From assembly GCA_013298665.1 (NCBI GenBank), contig JAAFIK010000013.1, forward strand, positions 31,129 through 95,128: a stretch of 64,000 nt of DNA, in the 5' to 3' direction. The stretch's first letter is position 1. Each line of letters begins with the position of its first letter. This document shows positions 41,529 through 50,268 of this stretch, one piece after another. Origin of the DNA: Chitinophagales bacterium. GTDB taxonomy: Bacteria > Bacteroidota > Bacteroidia > Chitinophagales > Chitinophagaceae. The position numbers were made by a program, and so were the translations under genes. The notes under the pieces are model-generated. The model saw only the letters and a list, made by a program, of their open reading frames with translations, was not told the DNA's origin and did not search any database.

Positions 41529-44500
41529 TTAATATTTTACCATTCTTTCTATCCATTTCTCTGTCCCTGTACTGCACTCAATCGTGTAGGTACCCCGGGC
41601 CAGGCTTTCCAACCCGGTAATATTCACCTGATTATTACCTCTTGTTATATTGTATTGCCTGATCAGCAGCACACGTCCCGATACGTCCAGCAACCGTACC
41701 TGCAGGTTTGATGCTGAAGAAGCATTCAGCATAACCGCTACCCGATCCGTAAACGGATTGGGCCAGATACGGATAGCCGCCTTCACTGTTCCCATACGCA
41801 GGGCAACAATTTTAGAAAATGCCATCCTGCCATCAATATCCACCGCCCTGATGCGATAGTAAACAACCGGCAATCCGTTAAGCGTGGTCACATCATCTGC
41901 GAGGTTATAACTCCGGATACCCGCACTATTGCCCGCGGCCGGCCGTTCTCCTATAGCAGCGAAACCGGCGTTATCTGTGCTTCTTTCAACGATAAACTTA
42001 GCCGTATTGGTTTCGTTTTCCGTAGTCCAGTTGATTCGTGCAATGCCGCCATCAAGACTTACACTGCAATCGAGTCGCTGCACAGGAAGTACTGCAGAAT
42101 ATACCACCGTAACACTTCCCGGCGTAAGGTCTTCTTTACCGGCATTATCAATCGACACAAAAGGAATCACTACAGTCACCGGACCATCCACAGGATCAAT
42201 GGTGATCGTCCACGAAGGCACGCCACCCGGTGCGGGAATGGTTACCCCACCGCCGGGCCATGAACCGGAGGTATAAGACACCCCATTGATGGTGATGCTG
42301 GTAATATTGGAGGGGAAGGCTGTGATGCGTATATTATTAACCGTTCCGCCATCATAGTCCTGCGTATTGGGGTTTGTCGCCGGCATATCGCTCGTGGTAA
42401 ACTTAGCAGCCGGAATAGTGGTATTTACCGTACCACCGGGGTTCAGCAACCCGGGAATACTGCTTACTGCGCTCTCCGGCAAACGCTGGATACCAAAGTT
42501 CTGCAGGGTGATATTGGTCGTAGCAGTCGTTACGGGTATTTCTGTATTGGCAACAGCATCAGCAGCACCACCCTGACCATTTTTGTTCTCGCCGGTTGAC
42601 GACCAGCCCGCAGGCACAACAGTGGCAGGTTTGGCAATGCCCACGGTACCCGCATTCGTACTCACCTGTACGGTAAGACCGGATGTAGATTGGGGTACAT
42701 TGGGGAAATTATACGTACCATTACTCTGAACGGGTACAGAAGCAATCACTCTGCCCGAGGGATCAATCAGGTTGGCATACAGCACAGCCCCCGTTAGTAA
42801 ACCACCACCGCTGTTGGTACCGTTGATCACTGTCTCAGCACCATTCTGCGAAAGGTTTCCATCAAGATCATTCCATACGGTTCCACTCAGTGTAACCACA
42901 CGGAAAGGAATCGTTACACTACCCGGAGTAGCATCTTCTTTACCTGCGTTGTCAATAGATGCGAAAGGAATCACTACATCCACATTACCTTCTACAGGAT
43001 CAACACTGATCGCCTGTGTGGGACCCGTGCCATTGGTATAGGGAACCGTCACACCACCACCAGGCCAGGCCGTACAACTGGTCGCAGGCGGACAGGTACC
43101 ACCATTGATATAAGTGATCCCGTTAATCGTAATACTGTTTGCATTGGAAGGGAAGGCCGTGATACGGATACTATTGACCGTACCGCCATCATAATCCTGT
43201 GTATTGGGAGTGGCACCCACATTGTTGGTCTGGAAAGCACCTGCCGGTACAGACTGGCTGTTAAAGCCACCCGGGTTACCACCCGCAGCCTGCAGGTTAA
43301 AAGCGCTCTCCGGTAAACGCTGAATACCAAAATCATTATTGGGATCATCAATAGCGCCAAAGCGCGAAGCATCCGCAGGGTTATAGGTACCCGTATTGAT
43401 ATCTCCCGTCGTATTGGTCGTTAAAGGTGAGGTTGAAGTCCAGCCAGCCGGCAGCGATGTGGCAGGTGGTGCGCTACCCGCAGTACCTGCTGTTGTACTA
43501 AGGATGACCTGGAGATTGGCAAAAGAAGGCACATTCGCAAATGAATAAGTGCCATTGGCTGCCACAGGAACCGAGGCTATTACAAGATTTGTAATCGGAT
43601 CAATCAATATCGCATTCAGGGTGGCGGCATTGGTGCCACTCTCGCCTGCAGTAAAAATATTTGCGAGTGTATTGTTTGCGCTGTTGTTGATATCGTTCCA
43701 TACCGTACCGCTTACCGTACTGCCAAACCTGATGGGTGTGGGGTCGCCCTCACCCGCATCATCTGCCTTAAAATTGGCAGTACCCGTTTCAACTGCTGTA
43801 CCATTATCACTGTTATCGGTAACGGTAGTGGCATCAAACGCTGTACCGGTAGCTGTAGCCGTATTGTTGTAAGTTGTAGTACCATTCGTGGCCACACCCT
43901 GTACATCAAATGTAATATTGATCGTGGCGAAGTTACTGCCTGCGGTAATATTACCCGCCCCTCCATTGAGGTTGGCACCATTGTACAACGCCCCGTACAA
44001 TGTTTTGGTACCATCAAGCAGGTTCGTATTTGAAGTACCATTATAGCCCGCATTCAGTACCAACCCGGCAGGGTTATTCACAAACGCAGCACTGACATTG
44101 GAGATGACTACCGGACCGGGAAATGCTGTGGAAAGATTTTCGGCTGCCTGAATTGTTTTTAATATTGATCCGCCAATATTCTCAATCCGCACCTGGTAAG
44201 TAAGCCGGTACCGGTTATTGTAACCAAGAAACTGTACAGCGGTCAATTGCTTCGCCATACCGACTGAACTCAGTACTTCAGTAAGATCAGCAAAGTTCGC
44301 CGAAGTAGGCGTAGCGAGGCAGTTCACCCTGAAGCTGCCCACGAGAGCACCTGTTGCAGAGTTAACATTGTAGCTTCCATCCGAACCATCAGTACTTCGG
44401 GAACTGATGACCAGGATATTGCCGGCATTATAGTCCCACGACAGGCCATAGGTACCCGGCCCCTGTGTGGTAAAATTAAACCCTACACCCGCAGGCAGTA

Positions 44501-45248
44501 TATTCCCTACTTCAACCGAAGGAATGAGTGCTGTGCCTGTAGCCGTCTGGTAATTGGGAATACGGATCAACTTCTTGCCAATGGTCATATACATCGTATT
44601 GTCTGGCGCCACTACAAGATCCCCATAACCCGAATGACCAAGTTGTGCTGCATAAAACGGAGTAGTCGTGGCATCTGAGGAAGACCAGTAATTCCCGTCA
44701 TTATAGGGCGCAGGCATTGTACTGGCATAAGCGTTCGGGCATTGGATATTACCCAATACCGTAAAAGTATTGGTTGAAGGGTTGTACCGGGTCAGTTTTA
44801 CCGTTTGAATATCGATCCTTGGCGCCGAGGCCGACAACTGGATCACCAGTGCGGTAATCGTACCATACACATTTCCATCCTGCCCCACACCCATCCTGAA
44901 AAACTCACCGCCGGGTATGGTACTGATATTTGTATTGGTGGCTACTGCACCCGTATTGTTATATACGTTAAATACACTGGTACCCGCCGTCGTTCCAGCC
45001 TTTGAATAATACAGTTTACCCTCAGTCGGGTCAAAAGCAGCGCCATAAGGCAGATTATTATTCCCCGCGGGTATACCGTTTGTTGTAGCAATGGTACTGC
45101 CAAGGCAACCGGTAGTGATGTTCAGGAAACGAATCTCATTACCCGTAGCATTCGGATTACCAGAAAGGATGTTAAAGGATTTCCATGCTTGCGCTGATCC
45201 CGAAAGACCGGCAAAAAGCAACAACGGGATGGTAAAAAATTTCTTCAT
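41529..45248 (-). CDS. Large secreted SdrD_B-like repeat protein with T9SS sorting domain
   Basis: A 1239-residue exported protein. A signal peptide ends at GLSGSAQA (residue 20). Residues about 30-340 form a beta-propeller-like region (LPYGAAFDPTEGKLYYSK, RMGVGQDGNVYGTI, DLVVAPDNTMYMTIGKKL). A DUF11-like segment about 355-500 follows. Two long repeats each start SGTVWND and include ASVPV..NGTY.F.NVP and later PNTQDYDGGTVN.IRITAFP, recalling SdrD_B domains of cell-surface adhesins. A fibronectin-like module (TAKFIVERSTDNAGF) precedes the T9SS type-A tail IRIWPNPFTDRVAVM to RMVKY. Ser/Thr/Asn/Gly content is high and cysteines few. A surface adhesin or filament role is likely, without proof. 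It lies 102 bp downstream of the M14 gene. Confidence 0.85.
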   Translation of the reverse strand: MKKFFTIPLLLFAGLSGSAQAWKSFNILSGNPNATGNEIRFLNITTGCLGSTIATTNGIPAGNNNLPYGAAFDPTEGKLYYSKAGTTAGTSVFNVYNNTGAVATNTNISTIPGGEFFRMGVGQDGNVYGTITALVIQLSASAPRIDIQTVKLTRYNPSTNTFTVLGNIQCPNAYASTMPAPYNDGNYWSSSDATTTPFYAAQLGHSGYGDLVVAPDNTMYMTIGKKLIRIPNYQTATGTALIPSVEVGNILPAGVGFNFTTQGPGTYGLSWDYNAGNILVISSRSTDGSDGSYNVNSATGALVGSFRVNCLATPTSANFADLTEVLSSVGMAKQLTAVQFLGYNNRYRLTYQVRIENIGGSILKTIQAAENLSTAFPGPVVISNVSAAFVNNPAGLVLNAGYNGTSNTNLLDGTKTLYGALYNGANLNGGAGNITAGSNFATINITFDVQGVATNGTTTYNNTATATGTAFDATTVTDNSDNGTAVETGTANFKADDAGEGDPTPIRFGSTVSGTVWNDINNSANNTLANIFTAGESGTNAATLNAILIDPITNLVIASVPVAANGTYSFANVPSFANLQVILSTTAGTAGSAPPATSLPAGWTSTSPLTTNTTGDINTGTYNPADASRFGAIDDPNNDFGIQRLPESAFNLQAAGGNPGGFNSQSVPAGAFQTNNVGATPNTQDYDGGTVNSIRITAFPSNANSITINGITYINGGTCPPATSCTAWPGGGVTVPYTNGTGPTQAISVDPVEGNVDVVIPFASIDNAGKEDATPGSVTIPFRVVTLSGTVWNDLDGNLSQNGAETVINGTNSGGGLLTGAVLYANLIDPSGRVIASVPVQSNGTYNFPNVPQSTSGLTVQVSTNAGTVGIAKPATVVPAGWSSTGENKNGQGGAADAVANTEIPVTTATTNITLQNFGIQRLPESAVSSIPGLLNPGGTVNTTIPAAKFTTSDMPATNPNTQDYDGGTVNNIRITAFPSNITSITINGVSYTSGSWPGGGVTIPAPGGVPSWTITIDPVDGPVTVVIPFVSIDNAGKEDLTPGSVTVVYSAVLPVQRLDCSVSLDGGIARINWTTENETNTAKFIVERSTDNAGFAAIGERPAAGNSAGIRSYNLADDVTTLNGLPVVYYRIRAVDIDGRMAFSKIVALRMGTVKAAIRIWPNPFTDRVAVMLNASSASNLQVRLLDVSGRVLLIRQYNITRGNNQVNITGLESLARGTYTIECSTGTEKWIERMVKY

Positions 45249-45350
45249 AATTATTGTTTTTAGTTAGTACTCGTGTTAAAATATTGACGCGATAAATATC
45301 CGCAGATCGTGAACTGCATCGTTCAATTCCAACCCACATTGTTCCTGACA

Positions 45351-48020
45351 CTATTCTTTAATAAAAGAAACTGCCGTAAGCGTTACCGCGCTGGCAGTTC
45401 CAACAGCAACATGATAAAGCCCTTTGGCATATCCGGCAACGGGTAACCGGTAATACCCTTCAGCTCCTGCATCAACCAGCCGGTAATGTACCAAGCGCCC
45501 CAATGCGTCAGTAATGTTTATCTCCATAGCACCTGTTACTGCTCCCTTCCACCGAATGGTTAAAAAATCTTTTGCCGGAACAGGGGCTACAACAAGCGTG
45601 AAGCCTTTGTGGTATACTACTTTGATCACATTACTGTACATGTACTGACCATCCCGGTCAACCTGCCTGATGCGGTAAAAAGACATGCCGGCGAATGGCT
45701 GAACATCCGTATAGGCAAACACAGCGCCGGTCAATCCGGGAGTAATACCCGTAAAATTTGCACCATCAACCGACCGCTCCACAATAAAATGTGCATGATG
45801 CACATCCAGTTCCCCATCCCAGGTCAGGCGCATGGCAGCAGACTGCTGGCTGCCCGACAACACAAGCTTCCGGGCAGGAAGCGGTGCACTCGTGGTCTTG
45901 ATGATTTCCACGTCATCAATATAAAAGCCATCTGCCTGCGTGGCAGCATCCGATGTAAACTGAAAACGGACCCGGGCAGCAGGATTGCCCAGCAAACCCG
46001 ACAGGTTAATCACTTCTTTCGACCAGGTATTTTGCAAACCCGTATAAGCAGGCAAGCCACCTATCGTACCCTTACTTTCTGCCACAGTATTACTGCCCGC
46101 AGCCGCAGTGTAAGTGCTTCCGTTCGGTGATGTTTGCACTTGTAGTTTGTCATACCCATTCTGGCTGTTGTGGCGCAGCCTGAAACTCATCATGGCATTC
46201 GTGGCATTACTGAGATCCAGGGTTGTATTACAGGTAGCCGTCAATGCAGCATTCGCGGTGTAGTTGCCCGAAGGTGATTCTGCAAGGGATTTTGCTCCGC
46301 TGTATGCGGCGGTCGTGGTATAGTTCCAGCCGGATGAAACCGTCCATTTGGCAGAAACACTACTCCCTTCCATATTATCTGTAAATAAAATCGTGGGTGT
46401 ATAAAAGCACGTGACCGTATCGAGCACGGTTATCCCTGCTGTTACAGCACTCCACACATAGCGTATGCGCTGCCCGCTCTGTATCCCTGCACTAAGTGTA
46501 TAAGCAACTGCCCCATTGATAGTGTCGAGATAGTTTGTCATACTGTTGATGGTAACCGGTGTACCAACGGTTGCAATATTCTCAAGCGGAATCAGCGCAA
46601 CCCGTGTGGGCGAATCGAGCAACCCGATACGCTGTGCCGTAAAACCAAAACTACCCGACAGTGCATTGACGGCAATGCTGTTGCGGTCTTCAACTTTCGT
46701 ATAGGAGCCGGCAAACAATGCAGACTGCAGGTTACCATAAAAAAGATCTTTACATGTGGGTATAATCTGGCTGGCAGCAGGCCAGAATGCAGTACCACTC
46801 TCCGGTGTGGCACCAAGTATCTTTCCCCTGAATCCGGCGTCACCCGCCAGCAGAAAATCTTCCGTCACCCCATTTGTGCTGTAACCCACTGTCTCGGGAT
46901 CGGTACCCACGATATAAAAATTGTACCTGGCATTCGCCGCACCAATATAGCGCAATGCACTGTTTTCGGCAGCAGTTACACTCAGGCATGGGCAACTGGG
47001 TGGAATCACAAAGGTTCCTCCATACGTATGGTGGTTCAGGGTAAAAGTTACCTTACGGTTGCGCAGCCAATCACGCAGTGCCGTTGTTTCCTTTTCTGAA
47101 AAAGCGGCCGTTCCGCGGTACGTATCGCTTGATGGCGTGGGCGAAGATCCCGTATTATCATATCCCCAGCCCGGTGTATAATTCCTGTTGAGGTCAACAC
47201 CATTAGTACTTCCGGTATTACTCCTGTTCTTCCTGTGCAGGCCTCCGCCAGAGGGGTTCATTATCCTGTTGTATTCATAGCCGTCCGGATTCATGCAGGG
47301 TATAAAAAAAAGCTGGCGTGAATTTATCAGTTCAGCAATCCTTGCATTCGATGCATAGTTCTCCAGCAGGTATTGCATAAAAAATACCAGGTTCATCATA
47401 CTGTTTGGTTCGCGTGCATGGTGCAAACCGGTATAGAGCATTTCGGCCTCCGGTTCATCCGTTTTCACATTGTCCGATAGTTTTACCATCCACAATGGGC
47501 GGTTTTCGAAGGTATAGCCAATAGTATCAATCTTAACCAACGACGGATAAGCCGCCACCATATTATCCAGTTTCTGCTTCAATTCAGCAAGCGTATAATA
47601 TCCACCCATACTGCCATTGCTGAATGCAGCAGGTGTAGCTATCAATGTACCAATGGCCTGTGCCGGCGCATTATACAACAAACGGTTACCGGCAGACGGC
47701 ACCTGAGCGGGATTAATGGAATACCGGTAAAAATCAGCAGGATCATTGTTCTGCTGAAACCAGGCTGTTTCATCATCGGTTGTTACGGTAAACCGGTAAC
47801 CCAACTGGCGCAACAGCAGCGTATCTGCCGAATGGATCGTAGTGGTAAATGTACCGGGCATGTCATCATAATATCCATGATCAATACCCAGGTCTGACTG
47901 GTACAAAAATTTCACCTGGCTTTTTGGGACACTGATCACCACCCGCGCATATTTTATCTGCGCAGTACCCATTATATAAATAAGGGAAATAAGCATGGTT
48001 ATAATAAAACGTCTTCTCAT
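45351..48020 (-). CDS. Secreted M14 zinc carboxypeptidase with T9SS sorting domain
   Basis: An 889-residue exported metallopeptidase. After a signal peptide (to GTAQ, residue 21) and a propeptide-like region comes the M14 domain, about 140-450: GYYTLAELKQKLDNM, the zinc ligands in TGLHHAREPNSMM (HxxE), NRNYTPGWGY, the third zinc ligand in FTLNHHTYGG and the catalytic glutamate in LGATPESGT. Then a beta-jellyroll of the immune-inhibitor type (ILFTDNMEGSSVSAKW to DGFYIDDVEII), a fibronectin-like module (HFIVERSVDGANF) and a T9SS tail ending SFIKE. It should remove C-terminal residues from peptides outside the cell. The large surface-protein gene follows 102 bp downstream. Confidence 0.9.
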   Translation of the reverse strand: MRRRFIITMLISLIYIMGTAQIKYARVVISVPKSQVKFLYQSDLGIDHGYYDDMPGTFTTTIHSADTLLLRQLGYRFTVTTDDETAWFQQNNDPADFYRYSINPAQVPSAGNRLLYNAPAQAIGTLIATPAAFSNGSMGGYYTLAELKQKLDNMVAAYPSLVKIDTIGYTFENRPLWMVKLSDNVKTDEPEAEMLYTGLHHAREPNSMMNLVFFMQYLLENYASNARIAELINSRQLFFIPCMNPDGYEYNRIMNPSGGGLHRKNRSNTGSTNGVDLNRNYTPGWGYDNTGSSPTPSSDTYRGTAAFSEKETTALRDWLRNRKVTFTLNHHTYGGTFVIPPSCPCLSVTAAENSALRYIGAANARYNFYIVGTDPETVGYSTNGVTEDFLLAGDAGFRGKILGATPESGTAFWPAASQIIPTCKDLFYGNLQSALFAGSYTKVEDRNSIAVNALSGSFGFTAQRIGLLDSPTRVALIPLENIATVGTPVTINSMTNYLDTINGAVAYTLSAGIQSGQRIRYVWSAVTAGITVLDTVTCFYTPTILFTDNMEGSSVSAKWTVSSGWNYTTTAAYSGAKSLAESPSGNYTANAALTATCNTTLDLSNATNAMMSFRLRHNSQNGYDKLQVQTSPNGSTYTAAAGSNTVAESKGTIGGLPAYTGLQNTWSKEVINLSGLLGNPAARVRFQFTSDAATQADGFYIDDVEIIKTTSAPLPARKLVLSGSQQSAAMRLTWDGELDVHHAHFIVERSVDGANFTGITPGLTGAVFAYTDVQPFAGMSFYRIRQVDRDGQYMYSNVIKVVYHKGFTLVVAPVPAKDFLTIRWKGAVTGAMEINITDALGRLVHYRLVDAGAEGYYRLPVAGYAKGLYHVAVGTASAVTLTAVSFIKE

Positions 48021-48729
48021 GTATTCATTTTAAGCAAGTATATAATACCATACCTGCGTATGACAAACGCAACGATGGATTACATTTTTTGCCGGGCATA
48101 ACACTGACCGACTTCAACAATTGAGTAGTTTGATTAAGTGTAGAGCGTAACAGATGCAGCAGGTGATGGTTAGACCTTTTCTAAACCTCCCGCACCAAAA
48201 CATGTGTCCGGCGGTTAACCGGTAAATTACTGATTGTAATGTGTTGCGTATCGACTGGAATCAAAGAAGGAAATCTGATAGAAGGCAGTGTAATTAACAG
48301 TGTGGTTAACCTGGTCATGTACTACCCGTATATTTTTCAATGTATCATCCCTGCCGATCAACAAGTCTGGTCTTTTTTAAGCGTTAAAAATAGTATTTGC
48401 ACTCCTGCTGACCAGCAATATCAAGATGTTAGCGAAGGAATTTCAGTTGCGCACAAATATTGTACAAAACTGTAATTATGCTTCTTAGCGGTAGAAGATA
48501 TTGCTGATCAGGTAATGGTTAGTGCAAAGCTAAAGAAGCATGTAAAATATACACACTGCAAAACTCCCCTATTTTTTCCAGTTTTTTGCCTGATAATACA
48601 CTGGTCATTTAACCAGCCTTTAGTTTCAAAAAAAAAACCTACTTTGCGCCGCTATTGGAGTTTTTCACCCTTAACCAGGCGTCAAAAACCTAAGTTTACC
48701 CGCTCTGCTTTCACACAGGCAGTAAAATC
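48021..48729. other. 709-bp gene-free intergenic region
   Basis: AT-rich DNA between the divergent M14 and regulator genes. Open frames of 75-78 codons exist but lack codon pattern and recognisable content. The 14-mer CAGGTGATGGTTAG (48160-48173) recurs with one change at 48509-48522. A TACTTTGC lies near 48640, one base short of the -7 spacing. I see nothing else. Confidence 0.5.
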
Positions 48730-49386
48730 ATGCTTAAAATGAAAAACAACAGGCTATACACAGTAGGATTGGTAGACGATCACGTTCTATTACGCAACGC
48801 ACTCGCCTCACTCATCCATTCTTTTGGTAATTATAAAGTTGTACTTGAAGCGTCAAGCGGCAAAGAATTACTTGCATTGGTCAACAAAAAGAAGTTACCC
48901 GACATATTAGTGACCGACATCAGTATGCCCGATATGGATGGTTTTGAAATGTGCGGAACGGTTACCCAGCAATACCCTTCTATCAAAGTATTGGCACTCT
49001 CCATGCACAACGAAGAAAGTGTGATCATACGCATGATACAAGCAGGCGCAAAAGGGTACCTGCTCAAAAGCGCAAGTGTACAGGAAATCAGACAGGCTTT
49101 TACCAACCTCCTCAAAGACGAATACTATTTCCCGGCAGAAATCAACAAGAAAATTGCTTTTGGCATCCAGCGCGGAACAGACGATGAAGAAAGCATCATA
49201 TTAAACGACCGGGAAAAGGAGTTTTTGAAACTGATCTGTTTAGAGCTATCGCACAAAGAGATCGGCACGCGGATGAATATCAGCAAACGTACAGTAGATT
49301 ATTACCGGGATGCACTCTTTCGTAAACTGAATACCAAGAGCAGGGTTGGACTGGTAAAATATGCAATTAAACACAACCTGCTGTAA
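48730..49386 (+). CDS. NarL/FixJ-type response regulator with LuxR DNA-binding domain
   Basis: A 218-residue two-component regulator. Receiver: Asp16/Asp17 (LVDDHVLL), phospho-acceptor Asp63 (VTDISMPDMDGF), ALSMHNEE for the switch residue and Lys in GYLLKSAS. LuxR-type helix-turn-helix at about 155-215: LNDREKEFLKLICLELSHKE, ISKRTVDYYRDALFRKL. Two ATGs (48730 and 48739) are possible starts. No kinase gene adjoins, so like the regulator at 9.4-10.1 kb it is an orphan; the two share layout but are clearly different proteins. It converges on the PhzF gene with a 12-bp gap. Confidence 0.9.
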   Translation: MLKMKNNRLYTVGLVDDHVLLRNALASLIHSFGNYKVVLEASSGKELLALVNKKKLPDILVTDISMPDMDGFEMCGTVTQQYPSIKVLALSMHNEESVIIRMIQAGAKGYLLKSASVQEIRQAFTNLLKDEYYFPAEINKKIAFGIQRGTDDEESIILNDREKEFLKLICLELSHKEIGTRMNISKRTVDYYRDALFRKLNTKSRVGLVKYAIKHNLL

Positions 49387-49398
49387 ACGCAGCCTTTC

Positions 49399-50196
49399 CT
49401 AAAGAAAGAACTCGCCTTTCATATACAATACACATTCTCCGGCAATTTCTACCCGGTCAGGGTTTAACTGTCTGCACCAAAGCCTACCTCCCCTGGCAGA
49501 CAACTGCAAGGCAAATAATTCATCCTTACCCAGTTTTTCACTCCAGAATGGAATCAGTTGTGCATGCGCTGATCCTGTCACAGGATCTTCATCAACACCG
49601 GCATCGGGTGCAAAAAAACGGGATACAAAATCAGCCGATTTTCCTGGTGCAGTAATGATCATTTTGCTGAAATGCTTTTTCATCAGGGTAAAATCGGGCG
49701 AGCAGCGCAATACGTCTTCCTCATGCTCGAGTTCAACCAGCAGGTCGCGCTTTTGATACACACCCGCAATGGACACATCACCAAGCACATCACGCAGTAC
49801 CGCAGGATAATCGGCAACACGTTCAGGCTTCCAGGAAGGAAAGTCCATGATATACCTGCTGCCGGCACGTTTTATCTTAAGCAATCCGCTCTTCGACGCA
49901 AATACTAATTGTTGTCCGCTAAAACCCAGCACCTCATACAAAACAAAAGCGCTGGCCATGGTAGCATGGCCACAGAGATCAATTTCATAAGCAGGCGTAA
50001 ACCAGCGGATATCATAGTCTGCACCAGGCTGCACAGCAGGCATAAAAAACACCGTTTCACTCAGGTTGTTTTCCATGGCCAGTTGTTGCATAACACCTGT
50101 ATCCAGCCATGCCTCCAGTGGTACAACAGCAGCAGGGTTCCCCCCAAAGAGCTTGTTCGTGAAGGCATCTACCTGGTAAATGGTCATACTTTGCAT
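49399..50196 (-). CDS. PhzF family isomerase-like protein
   Basis: A 265-residue PhzF/diaminopimelate-epimerase-fold protein. The opening YQVDAFTNKLFGGNPAAVV, catalytic Glu47 in NNLSETVFF, DLCGHATMASAFVL and the C-terminal DEDPVTGSAHAQL are family motifs. PhzF itself isomerises a phenazine precursor, but most members lie outside phenazine clusters and have unknown substrates; no phenazine genes are here. ATG at 50196 or 50187. It is downstream of the E1 gene on the same strand (72-bp gap) and may be co-transcribed. Confidence 0.9.
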   Translation of the reverse strand: MQSMTIYQVDAFTNKLFGGNPAAVVPLEAWLDTGVMQQLAMENNLSETVFFMPAVQPGADYDIRWFTPAYEIDLCGHATMASAFVLYEVLGFSGQQLVFASKSGLLKIKRAGSRYIMDFPSWKPERVADYPAVLRDVLGDVSIAGVYQKRDLLVELEHEEDVLRCSPDFTLMKKHFSKMIITAPGKSADFVSRFFAPDAGVDEDPVTGSAHAQLIPFWSEKLGKDELFALQLSARGGRLWCRQLNPDRVEIAGECVLYMKGEFFL

Positions 50197-50268
50197 ACTT
50201 AACTGTTATTGAATGTATCGGGCGCAACAAAACAGCGCGGTTCCGTGAGAAGTAACGACGGATATTCC

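Noticed and set aside
48239..48742. Two small open frames of 75-78 codons before the response regulator
   Set aside because: No promoter, ribosome site, signal or similarity is visible, and the second runs into the regulator gene in another frame.
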